Shown: in pieces, positions 53,192-63,077 of the stretch | Layout of the letters: each line of letters opens with the position of its first letter | How positions within the stretch are numbered: position 1 is the stretch's first letter | Program-made: the position numbers and the translations under genes | Notes under the pieces: generated by a model | What the model was told of the DNA's origin: nothing | Database searches by the model: none | What the model saw: only the letters and a program-made list of their open reading frames with translations | Origin: Nitrospirillum viridazoti CBAmc | GTDB taxonomy: Bacteria; Pseudomonadota; Alphaproteobacteria; Azospirillales; Azospirillaceae | Length of the DNA: 64,000 nucleotides | NCBI RefSeq assembly: GCF_000730165.1 | Contig: NZ_CP022111.1 | Coordinates: 930,001-994,000 of the forward strand | Direction of reading: 5' to 3'

Positions 53192-56100
53192 TTAGTCCGC
53201 CGTTTCCAGGAAGCGTCGCCCCAGGGCCCGCCAAGATTGAGGCCCTATGGTGCCGATCAGGTCTCCCAGGGCCCGGGCGCGATCGGTGTCGCCGGCATCG
53301 CAGGCGGACTGAAGCTGGCGTGCGGCCTCCTCCAGCCGTCTTAATCCACAATTTCCCGCCGTGGAAATAAGGTCATGGGCCTGTTGCCCCAACGTGTGCA
53401 GGTCGGTCCTGTCACCCGCGGCCGCCAGGCTTGCCACTCTGTCCACCCGGGTCGCACCGTTGCCGATGAAATCGCGCACCAGCCGGTCAAAGGCGCCGGG
53501 GCCTGCCACCGGTTGCAGGCGGCCCAGGACCCCTTCTTCCAGCAGTGGCAGATCAGTCATGGCGTTCGCTGCCGCCGGCATCGGTTCGGGCACCGCAACG
53601 GCAACAGGCTCGGGGGCGGGGGCCTCCATCCCTGTGGCGGCGGATCCTCGGGCGCGGGACCAGTCGTCGACCATCTGCAGGATCTGCTGTTGGCGGAAGG
53701 GCTTGTAGACGCAATCGTCCATGCCGGCGGCGGCGTAGTCGGCGCTCATCCCCGCCATGGCGTTGGCGGTCATGGCCAGGATGGGAGTACGGCCCCGGCC
53801 TTCCGCCGCCTCCGCTGCCCGGATGCGGCGCGTAGCCTCCATACCGTCCATCACCGGCATCTGCACGTCCATGAGCACGATGTCGTAGCGGTCGCGGGCG
53901 CAGGCCGCCACCGCCTGCGCACCGTCCTCCACCACGGTGACCATGTAACCCGCCTTGCGCAGCATCAGGCTCGCCACCGCTTGGTTGGTGGGGTTGTCCT
54001 CCACCACCAGCACGCGGCGGCCCCGGCCGTCCGGCGTCGTTTCCGGCGCCGCCGCCGGCTGGGGGGCGCAGGGCGGCATCAGGCAGCCGAAGGCGCGCGC
54101 CACCGCTTCGTTCAGGGACAGGCGGCGGACAGGCTTGGCCAGCAGGGCGTCATAGCGGGCGTCGACCGTTGCCTGGTCCGGCTCGATGGAACTGACCAGG
54201 ATGACGCGCAGGTCCTGGAATCGGGCGTCGGCGCGCACCCTGGCCACCACCTCGGGCCCGTTGAGGCCCGGCATGCGGTTATCGATCAGCAGGATGTCAT
54301 AGGGATCGTCGCCACCCGCCGCCGACCACAGGCGCGCCAGCGCGGTTTCCCCGTCCGGCGCCTCATCCACGCGCAGGCCCAGGTCGAAGCTGAGGTTATG
54401 GGTCAGGATCAGGCGGTTCATGGCCAGGTCGTCGACCACCAGGGCGTGGCGGCCGCGCACGCTTTCCAGCGAGGGCAGGGGCGCGTCGGCCGGCTCCGCC
54501 GGGGCCAGCGGCAATTCGAACCAGAACAGGGACCCTTGGCCCGGCGTGCTCTCCACTCCGATGTCGCCCCCCATCAGGTCCACCAGCTGCTTGCAGATGG
54601 CCAGGCCCAGGCCGGTGCCACCGAAGCGCCGGGTGACGCTGGCGTCCGCCTGGGTGAATTTCTGGAACAGGCGCTGGGCCTGCTCGTCGCTGAGGCCGAT
54701 GCCGGTGTCCTGCACGGCGAAGCGCAGGCGCCGCGTGCCGGGCGCGGTGCCGGCCAGGCAGGTAACGATGATGCTGACCCAGCCGCGGTCGGTGAACTTG
54801 ACGGCGTTGCCGGCCAGGTTCAGCAGCAGCTGCCGCAGGCGGGTGGGATCGCCGCGCCAGTGCCGCCGCGCCTCTTCCACCACCAGCACGCCCAGCTCGA
54901 TACCCTTGTCGCGGGCACGGGGCGCCAGGATGGCGGCCACCCCCTCCACCAGATCACCCAGATCGAAGGACAGGTTCTCCAGGTCGACCTTGCCTGCCTC
55001 GAGCTTGGAGATGTCCAGGATGTCGTTGATGACGCCCAGCAGGGCATCGGCGCTGTCGCGGATGGTTTCGGCGTAGCCGCGCTGCTCGGTGGTGAGGCCG
55101 CTGGTGTCCAGCAGCAGCTGCACCATGCCCACCACGCCGTTCATGGGCGTGCGCACCTCATGGCTCATATTGGCCAGGAAGTCGTTCTTGGCGCGGTTGG
55201 CCTCTTCCGCCCGCCGCTTTTCCGCGGCCAGGGCGCGGGCACTCTCGCGCGCTGCCGTCACGTCCCAGTTCACGCCCACGATCTTGATGGCCTGGCCCTG
55301 GGCGTCGCGCTCCACCAAGCCGTTGGTCTTGATGTGGCGGACGGTGCCATCGGGCAGACGGATGCGGAACTCCGTATCCAGGGGTACCTCGCCGCGCACG
55401 GCCGCCTGCACCTCTGCCTGCATGCGGCCCAGATCCTCCGCATGACAGCGGGACTGCCAGGTGGCGAAGGTCAGGGGCCGTGACGTGTCCGGGTCTACGC
55501 CGTACATCTGGAACATGCGCTCGTCCCAGACCAGCTCCTGCGTCGCCAGATCGAATTCCCAGACGCCGATGCCGCCGGCCTGCGTCGCCAGGGTCAGCCG
55601 TTTGCCGGCGGCCATCAGCTTAGTGTTGATGGCGCTCAATTCCCGCGTCATGCCCTCGGCGATTGCCGTGGCACGGGCACGAACCAGGTGCAAATTGGCG
55701 GTCAATGCCGCCAGCATGAGCGAGATGAAGGCCAGGCTGGCGGCGGCCAGCGCGGCCCCCGCCTGGCCGGCGGTGGCGAAGCTGGCCGCCCGCGACCAGG
55801 CCAAGGTCAAGGCGTGACCGCCTTCATCCACGCGGCTCACTTGGTCGGGGGCGCCTAGGCCCGAGGCCTTGAGGCCCACGCGCGCGGCCAGCCGGCCCCC
55901 CAGGGTGTCGGGTGTGATCTTGCGGTACAGCAGGGCGTCGGGCCGCGTCTCGCCGCCGTCGTACACGGCGACGTCGACTTCCTCCACCATGTCGCGCAGC
56001 GCCTCGCGGAAGAACACCTCGGAAATGAAGGGGGCGTAGATCCAGCACTGCAGGGCGTGGCGGCGCTGCGCCACCGTGTCCAGCGGCTTGCCCGGGGTAT

Positions 56101-57613
56101 AGACGGGAATAAAATAGAGGAAGCCCGCGCGCCGCTGCGCGTCCTGCACCAGGATGATGCGCTTGGTCATGGCGGGCTGGCCGGTATCGCGGGCACGGAA
56201 GGCGGCGTCGCGGCGGTTGGCCTCCGTCGCCACGTTCAGCCCCAGGGCGGCCGCGTTGGCGCCCGCCGGCTCGACATAGGTGATGACGTCGTATTCCAGC
56301 GCGTCGGCGAAGTCGTCCAGCACCGGTTCGGTGGAGGCGGCGTGCAGCTTGAAGTCAGGCGCGCCATCGGCCCGGACACGCGCCAGGAAGGCCTCCAGCC
56401 CATCGGTGGGCACGGGATAGACGACGCCGATGCCGTTGATGCCGGGATAGCGGCCGTCGATGTTGATGGTGCTGGCGAACGCCCGCCACTGGTCGCGGCC
56501 CACGGGCAGGCCGGTGGCGTAGAGGGCGGCGCCGGATTCCAGCGCGTTGGAATAGACCAGCAGGCGTTCATGGATGCGCGCCATGGCACTGTCCACGATC
56601 TTGCCCAGGTGGGCCTCATCGCGGGAACGGGCGATGTCCGTCCGGTCCAGGAAGACGCCGGCGGCCACCAGGCAGCCCACCAGGAAGACACCGGATCCCA
56701 AGCGCGCCGACTGCGGGGGAATGTCGGAAAAGACGATGGCGGTCAGGGCGAACGTTGCCAGCATGGCCTGCATGTTCAGCAGGCTTTCGTTCAGGGTGGC
56801 ATCCATGAACGGGCCGATACCGGCGGTCGTGCCCAGCACATAGACCGTAGCCGCCGCCAGCACCACAAGGTGGGCCGCCGCCGGGCCGTAACGGCGGGCG
56901 GCCAGCAGGATGGCGGGATACAGCAGGAAGATGCCCAGCGCGGAGGCCGAGCCCAGCAGCGTCCGTGCCACGGGCAGGAAGGGCAGGGTCAGGGCCGCCA
57001 CCGTCAGCCCCAGCACGGGCATCAGGCCGCTGAACAGCGTGGCCCACACGTGGGCGGGGCGCCAGTCGGCGGCCTTGGCCTCCCGCAGGGCCACCAGCAG
57101 GGCGGTGACGATCAGGATGCCCAGCGCGTCGCCCGTCCACCAGGTGATCCAGATGGCGCCCAGGTTCACGTCCCAGGACAGGTTGCCCGCCACCAGCAGG
57201 GCGCTGACGCCGATGGTGGCGCTGCAGACGGGCGCCACGATGGCGGCCAGGCCATGGGCGGCAGCGCGGGAAACCTGCAGCCTTTCCTTGTCGATGCCAT
57301 CGACGCGCGTGAACAGCAGGGCGCCCAGCACCGCCTCGCCCGTGTTGCCCAGCGCGATGAAGGCCGCCGTCAAGGGCCCCACGCCAGGGGTGAGCAGGTT
57401 GGCGATGAAGGCGCCGATGAGGACGAAGGGCCAAGCGCTCCGGCCGAAGATCAGCAGGCCCGCCACAGCCAGGCCGGAGGCGGGCCACACCGGGCTGGCG
57501 CTCTCGCTCAGGCTGGCCAGGGCCAGGCCCAGGCGTGCCGTGCCCAGATATGCCGCCGCCAGGAGCAGGACCTTGAACGAAGTCGCCAGGGTGTGCCCCG
57601 GGAGTGGACGCAT
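53192..57613 (-). CDS. MASE1-CHASE-PAS hybrid sensor histidine kinase with two receiver domains and Hpt
   Basis: A ~1473-aa membrane sensor. N-terminal MASE1 domain (~8 segments, about residues 10-290), then a CHASE extracellular sensor (around IVDSAMARIHERLLVYSNAL and YVEPAGANAAALGLNV). A PAS domain (LVWDERMFQMYGVDPDTSRP) leads to HisKA with His818 (NDFLANMSHEVRTPMNG) and HATPase. REC1 follows with Asp1111 (LLIDNRMPGLNG), REC2 with Asp1249 (IVLMDVQMPVMDG) and Hpt with His1413 (QAHDLISTAGNCG). All phosphorelay residues are intact. The start at 57613 is favoured over 57679. No response regulator is adjacent, so its output is elsewhere. Confidence 0.9.
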   Translation of the reverse strand: MRPLPGHTLATSFKVLLLAAAYLGTARLGLALASLSESASPVWPASGLAVAGLLIFGRSAWPFVLIGAFIANLLTPGVGPLTAAFIALGNTGEAVLGALLFTRVDGIDKERLQVSRAAAHGLAAIVAPVCSATIGVSALLVAGNLSWDVNLGAIWITWWTGDALGILIVTALLVALREAKAADWRPAHVWATLFSGLMPVLGLTVAALTLPFLPVARTLLGSASALGIFLLYPAILLAARRYGPAAAHLVVLAAATVYVLGTTAGIGPFMDATLNESLLNMQAMLATFALTAIVFSDIPPQSARLGSGVFLVGCLVAAGVFLDRTDIARSRDEAHLGKIVDSAMARIHERLLVYSNALESGAALYATGLPVGRDQWRAFASTINIDGRYPGINGIGVVYPVPTDGLEAFLARVRADGAPDFKLHAASTEPVLDDFADALEYDVITYVEPAGANAAALGLNVATEANRRDAAFRARDTGQPAMTKRIILVQDAQRRAGFLYFIPVYTPGKPLDTVAQRRHALQCWIYAPFISEVFFREALRDMVEEVDVAVYDGGETRPDALLYRKITPDTLGGRLAARVGLKASGLGAPDQVSRVDEGGHALTLAWSRAASFATAGQAGAALAAASLAFISLMLAALTANLHLVRARATAIAEGMTRELSAINTKLMAAGKRLTLATQAGGIGVWEFDLATQELVWDERMFQMYGVDPDTSRPLTFATWQSRCHAEDLGRMQAEVQAAVRGEVPLDTEFRIRLPDGTVRHIKTNGLVERDAQGQAIKIVGVNWDVTAARESARALAAEKRRAEEANRAKNDFLANMSHEVRTPMNGVVGMVQLLLDTSGLTTEQRGYAETIRDSADALLGVINDILDISKLEAGKVDLENLSFDLGDLVEGVAAILAPRARDKGIELGVLVVEEARRHWRGDPTRLRQLLLNLAGNAVKFTDRGWVSIIVTCLAGTAPGTRRLRFAVQDTGIGLSDEQAQRLFQKFTQADASVTRRFGGTGLGLAICKQLVDLMGGDIGVESTPGQGSLFWFELPLAPAEPADAPLPSLESVRGRHALVVDDLAMNRLILTHNLSFDLGLRVDEAPDGETALARLWSAAGGDDPYDILLIDNRMPGLNGPEVVARVRADARFQDLRVILVSSIEPDQATVDARYDALLAKPVRRLSLNEAVARAFGCLMPPCAPQPAAAPETTPDGRGRRVLVVEDNPTNQAVASLMLRKAGYMVTVVEDGAQAVAACARDRYDIVLMDVQMPVMDGMEATRRIRAAEAAEGRGRTPILAMTANAMAGMSADYAAAGMDDCVYKPFRQQQILQMVDDWSRARGSAATGMEAPAPEPVAVAVPEPMPAAANAMTDLPLLEEGVLGRLQPVAGPGAFDRLVRDFIGNGATRVDRVASLAAAGDRTDLHTLGQQAHDLISTAGNCGLRRLEEAARQLQSACDAGDTDRARALGDLIGTIGPQSWRALGRRFLETAD

Positions 57614-57720
57614 GACGCCGCCTGTCTTCACGTGGGCGCTTTCGCCCGCACCCCTCACAACCGACAAGTCTAACGGCATGGGCCGGGTGATAGAAGCCGT
57701 GCAATCGGGGGGCGAAAAAA

Positions 57721-57747
57721 TAAGCCGGGCGTGGGCCGCCCGGCTTA
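57721..57747 (-). terminator. Intrinsic terminator of the ester hydrolase gene
   Basis: Perfect 11-bp stem (TAAGCCGGGCG and CGCCCGGCTTA), 5-nt loop; the minus-strand read continues TTTTTTCG. Confidence 0.85.
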
Positions 57748-57777
57748 AAAACAGGGGTTCGGCGGATGGTTCCGCGC

Positions 57778-59751
57778 CTAGTTGGCGGAAACCACCGGCA
57801 GATCGATGAAGCTGGCCTGCGCGCCCTGATGGAAGACGCGCTGCGTCGCCTTGCGATAGTCGCCCGGCTTGGCCAGGAAGATGTTGTCGACGAAGGTCTG
57901 CGGATTGCGGTCGTACAGCGGGAACCAGCTGGACTGCACCTGCACCATGATGCGGTGGCCGGGCAGGAAGACGTGGTTGGCGTTGGGCAGCTCGAAGCGA
58001 TAGCGCTGAACCTTGTCCGCCGGGATGGCGGTGGGGTGTTCCAGGCTGTCCCGGTAGCGGCCTCGGAAAATGTCCATGCCCACGGCCAGCTGATAGCCGC
58101 CCATCTCCGGCTGCGATGGCACCTCGTCGGGGTAGACGTCGATCAGCTTCACCACCCAATCGCTGTCGGTGCCGGAGGTGGAGGCGTAGAGGTTCACCAC
58201 CGGCGCGCCGCTGATCTTCATCGGCGCGGTCAGCACCTCACTGGTGTAGACCAGCACGTCGGTGCGGTCGGCCACGGCCCGCTGGTCGGTGACCAGCCAG
58301 CGCTTCCAGGCGTCGCCATCGCCGAAGCGCACGGGGCGCGGCACATAGGGCACGGGCTTGGCCGGGTCCGAGACGTACTCGTCATAGGCGGGGCCGCCCT
58401 TGGCCGGGGCGGTGAAGCCCAGGCCGCCGTTGGTCTGCAGGTACAGGGGCTTGGGCGTTGCGGCGCAGCCGGTGGCGCAGGACGTCGGCCATTTCTGCAG
58501 GCGGCGCCAGACGTTGGTGCCGCTTTCGAACACCAGCACCGGCGGCGTATCGGCCTTGGGCGCGCCGTCCTTCAGGTGTTCATCCAGGAAGGGCAGCATG
58601 GTGTTGCGGCGGAAATCCAGGGCGGTGTCGCCCTCGAACTTCAGCGGGCCCAGGGTGCTGCCGTCATAGTTCACGCCGCTGTGCCGCCAGGGACCCAGCA
58701 CCAGGTAGTTCAGGGTGTTGCTGGCATCCTTGGGCTCGATCGCCTCATAGGTGTGGACGGCACCGTACATGTCCTCCTGGTCCCACAGGCTGGCCACGAT
58801 CATGGTGGGCACGGTGGGGGTGCGGGCGCCCAGGATCACGTCCAGCGCCTGGTTCTGCCAATAGGCGTCATAGGCGGGGTGCTCGATCAGCTTGTGCCAG
58901 AAGGGCAGCTGCTCCAGCCCGTATTGCCGGGCGAAGCCGTCGGCGGAGCCGGCGCGCAGGAAGGCGTCGTAGTCGTCGTAGATGCCGCGCGGGATGTCGC
59001 TGCCTTCACCCCTCACCGTCGTCTGGTGCTGGAAATAGTCGAAGTTGGTCTGGCGGAAGGCGCCGTTGTGGAACCAGTCGTCACCCTTCCAGCCATCGAC
59101 CATGGGGCTCATGGGCACGGCCGCCTTCAGCGCCGGGTGCGGGTTCACCAGCGCCATCAGCACCGTGAACCCTTCATAGGAGGAACCCACCATGCCGACC
59201 TTGCCGTTGCTCTCCGGCACATTCTTCACCAGCCAGTCGATGGTGTCGTAGGCGTCGGTGGCGTGGTCGACCTCGCTGTCGTTCAGGGGGCCGCGCAGGG
59301 GCCGGGTCATGACGTAGTCGCCCTCCGACCCGTACTTGCCGCGGATATCCTGGAAGACGCGGATGTAGCCTTCGGCCACGAAGCTTTCATCCCCCATGGC
59401 CAGCGTCGCCTGCATGTGCGGGCTGGTGGACCGTTTGGCGCGCTTGGTGGCGTTGTAAGGCGTGCGCGTCAGCATGATGGGGGCGCTCTTGGCACCCACG
59501 GGGATGACGATGACGGTGTGCAGCTTCACGCCATCGCGCATGGGGATCATGACGTCGCGCTTGATGTAGTCGGCGCCCTGGATGGTGCTGTCGACCTTGG
59601 CCGGGATGTCGGGCGCCAGATAGGGGGTGGCCGGCGACGGCTGCGACGCCGTCTGGGCCAGGGCCGTCGTGGCCAGCAGCACGCCGATACCCACACCCGC
59701 GCCGGCGCGCGCCAACCCGCCGGCCATTCGTCCCACCTTGAACCACGCCAT
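57778..59751 (-). CDS. Alpha-amino-acid ester hydrolase (CocE/NonD family)
   Basis: A 657-aa secreted serine hydrolase of the CocE/NonD (S15-like) family. An N-terminal signal ends near TALAQ, then comes IKRDVMIPMRDGVKLHTV. The nucleophile is in GMVGSSYEGFTVLMAL, the acid in LWDQEDMYG and the histidine in LGPWRHSGVNYDG. The SPMVDGWKGDDWFHNGAFRQ stretch and the length match alpha-amino-acid ester hydrolases (known for acting on beta-lactam side-chain esters) more than cocaine esterase. The C-terminal jelly-roll domain is intact. Start at 59751 gives the signal peptide. Confidence 0.88.
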   Translation of the reverse strand: MAWFKVGRMAGGLARAGAGVGIGVLLATTALAQTASQPSPATPYLAPDIPAKVDSTIQGADYIKRDVMIPMRDGVKLHTVIVIPVGAKSAPIMLTRTPYNATKRAKRSTSPHMQATLAMGDESFVAEGYIRVFQDIRGKYGSEGDYVMTRPLRGPLNDSEVDHATDAYDTIDWLVKNVPESNGKVGMVGSSYEGFTVLMALVNPHPALKAAVPMSPMVDGWKGDDWFHNGAFRQTNFDYFQHQTTVRGEGSDIPRGIYDDYDAFLRAGSADGFARQYGLEQLPFWHKLIEHPAYDAYWQNQALDVILGARTPTVPTMIVASLWDQEDMYGAVHTYEAIEPKDASNTLNYLVLGPWRHSGVNYDGSTLGPLKFEGDTALDFRRNTMLPFLDEHLKDGAPKADTPPVLVFESGTNVWRRLQKWPTSCATGCAATPKPLYLQTNGGLGFTAPAKGGPAYDEYVSDPAKPVPYVPRPVRFGDGDAWKRWLVTDQRAVADRTDVLVYTSEVLTAPMKISGAPVVNLYASTSGTDSDWVVKLIDVYPDEVPSQPEMGGYQLAVGMDIFRGRYRDSLEHPTAIPADKVQRYRFELPNANHVFLPGHRIMVQVQSSWFPLYDRNPQTFVDNIFLAKPGDYRKATQRVFHQGAQASFIDLPVVSAN

Positions 59752-59949
59752 GAACCTTGCCCCTTTATCCGATATCCCATTTGGCCCATCCGCCGTGGGC
59801 GGGGTGAACGATACCGGGGTAGGCGCTCTGGTCAAATGGCGTTCGGTAACGGAACTGTTACAGAAAGGGCCCCGGACTCTTTAGGTGGAATTATTCCATA
59901 TTGATGCGCGCCATGATAGTATTGCGCCGCAACAAGGAGGTTCCTCGCC

Positions 59950-60354
59950 ATGCTGCTCAATCCCTTTGCCGATCCCACCAAGACCCTGACCCAGGACCTG
60001 CTGACGGAGTTCGAGACCATCCTGGGAAAGGGAGTCCTGGGCGCGCCGGTGGAAATCCCCGGCGGCCTGATCGTACCGGTGAACATCACCACCTTCGGTG
60101 TCGGCGTCTACGGCGGCAGCGTCTGGGGTGAGGCCGTCGGCGGCGGGGGCGGGGGCGGTGTCATTCCCGCCGCCGTGCTGGTGGTGCAGGACGGCAAGGT
60201 GACCTTCCACCCCATCGCGCCGGAAACCACCAAGGCCGCGGCGGAGCATGTGACCGCCATGGTCAGTAAGATGCGCGGGCCCCGCGCGCCGCAGCAGGGG
60301 GAGGTGACACCGGCTGCCCAGGCGGTGCCGGTCCCAGCCGCCGCCGACGCCTGA
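59950..60354 (+). CDS. GerW/YtfJ-like family protein
   Basis: A 134-aa protein with a Gly-rich centre (GEAVGGGGGGGVIPAAVLVV) flanked by VEIPGGLIVPVNITTFGVGV and QDGKVTFHPI. This is the pattern of the GerW/YtfJ family first known from Bacillus spores but found in many other bacteria. The last ~25 residues are Pro/Ala-rich. AAGGAGG lies 10 nt before the ATG. Transcribed divergently from the ester hydrolase gene and convergent with the sulfotransferase gene, 2 bp between stops. Role unknown outside spore formers. Confidence 0.72.
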   Translation: MLLNPFADPTKTLTQDLLTEFETILGKGVLGAPVEIPGGLIVPVNITTFGVGVYGGSVWGEAVGGGGGGGVIPAAVLVVQDGKVTFHPIAPETTKAAAEHVTAMVSKMRGPRAPQQGEVTPAAQAVPVPAAADA

Positions 60355-60356
60355 CC

Positions 60357-61193
60357 TCAGGCCGTGGCCGCCCTGTCCGGCGGCAGGTAATAGGCTGCCA
60401 GGAAGGACCAGAAGGCGTTGTCCATCAGGGACCGCGCCCGGTCCGGCAGGGCCTTGTACTTGCCCACCGCGCCATCGCCGATGTGGCTCCTGTGCCAGTG
60501 GGTGACGGGGTCGTAAAGGTTGGGATGCGCGTCCGTTCCGGCATTTTCCACGAAGCGGCCGGTATCCTCCATCTGGGCCAGGGTCCGCTCCACCGTCCGG
60601 GTCCGCAGGCCCTCGTGAATGGCGAGCAGCGCCGGGTCGGCTGCCGTCACGCCGATAAATCCGGCGATGCGGGCCACCGAGTCCGGATGGTCGTGGAAAC
60701 CGTCTTCATAGCGGAAAATCAGGGTGCGCCGGCCCTGGGCGACACAGGCCTGCACCCGGCGCACGCTGCGCAACACATAGGCGAAGGCCTCGTTGAAAGG
60801 CTGGTCAAAGCGCCGCATCAGTGAGGCGACACAGTCGCGCGGGTCCCGCAGGGTGATGATGGTGGCGATGTCCTCATGCGCGATGCGCAGCTGCATCATG
60901 GTGTCGGGGTGGTGGGTCTTCAGCACCACCGGCATCCTGGCCTTCTCCCCGATGCCGACATAGTCCGTCAAATCATTGGCATAGTCGGACCTGAAACCGG
61001 ACTCGCCATAAGCCTGAGTCAGCAATTGCCGCACCACATTGAACGACCAGGTGGAAGCACTGCCGGGCAGGCCAACGCAAATAATCGCAATATTGTCATC
61101 AGTAGTAGCGGTCGCGCCATTCTCTTGCATCATTGCAATAACCAAACTGCCAAAATCATTGTTACTGATGGAGTGACTGTGACTTATACGCAT
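60357..61193 (-). CDS. Sulfotransferase-family protein
   Basis: A ~278-aa PAPS-dependent sulfotransferase. The 5'-phosphosulfate loop is [16 protein letters not shown] (P-loop-like) and the 3'-phosphate site is [25 protein letters not shown] and [20 protein letters not shown] are further family stretches. It should transfer sulfate to a carbohydrate or lipid, with PAPS from CysD/CysNC 8 kb away. The start is uncertain: ATG 61193 gives a 20-residue polar leader and ATG 61130 starts just before the core. The 5' end and upstream DNA are lower in GC than the rest of the window. Confidence 0.78.
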   Translation of the reverse strand: MRISHSHSISNNDFGSLVIAMMQENGATATTDDNIAIICVGLPGSASTWSFNVVRQLLTQAYGESGFRSDYANDLTDYVGIGEKARMPVVLKTHHPDTMMQLRIAHEDIATIITLRDPRDCVASLMRRFDQPFNEAFAYVLRSVRRVQACVAQGRRTLIFRYEDGFHDHPDSVARIAGFIGVTAADPALLAIHEGLRTRTVERTLAQMEDTGRFVENAGTDAHPNLYDPVTHWHRSHIGDGAVGKYKALPDRARSLMDNAFWSFLAAYYLPPDRAATA

Positions 61194-61425
61194 GATGGCG
61201 GATATTTTGTCGCATCCGGTCGGAGAATACAGGTGGGGCATCTGGGGAGGTGCCGTATGGACCGGGGCCAAAATTTCCGGAACCATCGACGCTAAGGTGG
61301 TTGAACTAAGTCACTCGACTTCCCATTTGCGGCGGGTAGGGCTTCGGGGGGCGGTTCGCCCGCACCGGGGGGACACCGGGAAGCCTTGCCTCATATCGGG
61401 ATCAAGCCATCAGAGAGGGGCTGAC

Positions 61426-62490
61426 GTGATCAAGACCTTGGGATATGCGGCCTACAAGGCCAAGGAAGCCCTGGCGCCGTTCACCTTCGAACGCCGGGAC
61501 CCACGGGACCACGACGTGGTCATCGACATCCAGTATTGCGGCATCTGTCATTCGGACGTGCATCAGGCGCGGGAGGAGTGGGGCGGCAGCCTGTTCCCCA
61601 TGGTGCCGGGGCACGAGATCGCCGGCATCGTCACCCGGGTCGGCCCGGCGGTCACCAAGTACAAGGTGGGCGACCGGGTGGGCGTCGGCTGCTTCGTCGA
61701 TAGCTGCCGTGAGTGTGACTACTGCAAACAGGGCCTGGAACAGTTCTGCACCCAGGGGATGACCGGCACCTACAACGCGATGGAGCGTGACGGCAAGACG
61801 CTGAGCCAGGGCGGCTATTCCACCACCATCGTGGTGGACGAGAACTACGTCCTGCGCATTCCGGACACCCTGCCGCTGGATGCCGCCGCGCCACTGCTGT
61901 GCGCCGGCATCACGCTCTATTCCCCGCTGGCCCATTGGAAGGCCGGGCCGGGCAAGAAGGTGGCCATCATCGGCCTGGGCGGCCTGGGCCACATGGGGGT
62001 GAAGCTGGCCCACGCCATGGGGGCCGACGTCACGGTACTGAGCCAATCGCTGCGCAAGGAGGCCGACGGCCGGCGGCTGGGGGCCGACCATTTCTACGCC
62101 ACGTCGGACGAAGCGACCTTCACGAAGCTGGCGGGCACCTTCGACCTGATCATCAACACGGTGTCGGCGCCCATCGACTGGAACGCCTACCTGGGCCTGC
62201 TGAAGGTTGATGGTGCCCTGGTCGTGGTGGGCGTGCCGGAGGAACAGGTGCCGGTGGGCGCCTTCTCCCTGATCATGGGCCGCCGCAGCCTGGCCGGTTC
62301 CCTGATCGGCGGCATCCAGGAAACGCAGGAGATGTTGGATTTCTGCGCCAAGCACAACATCATCAGCGACATCGAGACCATCGCCATCAACCAGGTGAAC
62401 GAGGCTTATGACCGCGTCGTCGCCAGCGATGTGCGGTATCGTTTCGTAATCGATATGGCATCGTTGAAGACTGCTGAAGCCGGCTTCTAA
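61426..62490 (+). CDS. Zinc-dependent alcohol dehydrogenase (YahK/CAD type)
   Basis: A 354-aa medium-chain dehydrogenase reducing aldehydes with NADPH or NADH. The catalytic zinc site is [11 protein letters not shown] (Cys41) with PGHEIAGIV. The structural zinc has four cysteines in [16 protein letters not shown]. The Rossmann loop is [23 protein letters not shown] at 61426 with AGAGAGGGG 5 nt upstream is taken as start. Family members act on cinnamyl and other aldehydes; the substrate is not known. A single gene, followed by a clear terminator. Confidence 0.93.
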   Translation: MIKTLGYAAYKAKEALAPFTFERRDPRDHDVVIDIQYCGICHSDVHQAREEWGGSLFPMVPGHEIAGIVTRVGPAVTKYKVGDRVGVGCFVDSCRECDYCKQGLEQFCTQGMTGTYNAMERDGKTLSQGGYSTTIVVDENYVLRIPDTLPLDAAAPLLCAGITLYSPLAHWKAGPGKKVAIIGLGGLGHMGVKLAHAMGADVTVLSQSLRKEADGRRLGADHFYATSDEATFTKLAGTFDLIINTVSAPIDWNAYLGLLKVDGALVVVGVPEEQVPVGAFSLIMGRRSLAGSLIGGIQETQEMLDFCAKHNIISDIETIAINQVNEAYDRVVASDVRYRFVIDMASLKTAEAGF

Positions 62491-62513
62491 GGCCTTACGG
62501 TTCCGACTTTGGA

Positions 62514-62547
62514 CGGGCGGCGGGGCCATTCCGCCGCCCGCTTCATT
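62514..62547 (+). terminator. Intrinsic terminator after the alcohol dehydrogenase gene
   Basis: Perfect 10-bp stem CGGGCGGCGG (62514-62523) and CCGCCGCCCG (62531-62540), 7-nt loop, then CTTCATTTT. Confidence 0.8.
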
Positions 62548-62650
62548 TTGCTGAAATGGAATTTAGGTTGCGCCAGGCGCGTGCCGGTTGTGGCTGTTCC
62601 GAACGCGGACTACGCTCAAGGTCCTCGAATGGCTCTGAAGCGGTGACCCC

Positions 62651-63019
62651 ATGCGCCCTGGTATTCTGATCCTTGCCGGCGTGATCGCCGCGCTGTCTTC
62701 CGGGGCCTGGGCCCAGGGCACCAATAGTTCGGCCACCAGTCCGGCGGCCGGCCCTGCGGCACCGCCAGCGCTGAAAAAGGACGACCTGCCCCGTGACATC
62801 ATCGTCACCCCGCAAGTGCTGCCGACGCCGGAAGAAGAACAGGCCTACCACGATGCGGAATATGCCCGCCTCAAGGCCATGTTCGGCCCGCCGGAACTGC
62901 CGCCGATCTCGCGGGGGGACGCCATGAGCCGAGATGAGACACAGAACACCGGCACCGTGGCGGGGCCCAAGGCGGTCAATTGTCCTGATATCGCGGCCTG
63001 TTACGCCCCGCCGAAATAG
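62651..63019 (+). CDS. Small secreted protein of unknown function
   Basis: A 122-aa protein with a clear Sec signal peptide (ILILAGVIAALSSGAWA, cleavage after AWA). The mature part is Pro/Ala-rich, then DLPRDIIVTPQVLPTPEEEQ and a short helix (AYHDAEYARLKAMFG). Two cysteines near the end (NCPDIAACYAPPK) may form a disulfide. No family recognised. Convergent with the DUF3422 gene, 58 bp apart. Confidence 0.65.
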   Translation: MRPGILILAGVIAALSSGAWAQGTNSSATSPAAGPAAPPALKKDDLPRDIIVTPQVLPTPEEEQAYHDAEYARLKAMFGPPELPPISRGDAMSRDETQNTGTVAGPKAVNCPDIAACYAPPK

Positions 63020-63077
63020 GCCCAGACCAGGGGCGCCGGGCCAGGGCCGCCAGACTTCCTTGAACGTCAGAAAACCT

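Noticed and set aside
53375-57673. Long plus-strand open frames opposite the hybrid kinase
   Set aside because: The translated products are low-complexity His/Arg/Gln/Gly sequences mirroring the kinase codons; no domain seen.
57766-59904. 712-codon plus-strand open frame opposite the ester hydrolase
   Set aside because: The minus-strand product has a signal peptide and full catalytic triad; the plus-strand one has no family features.
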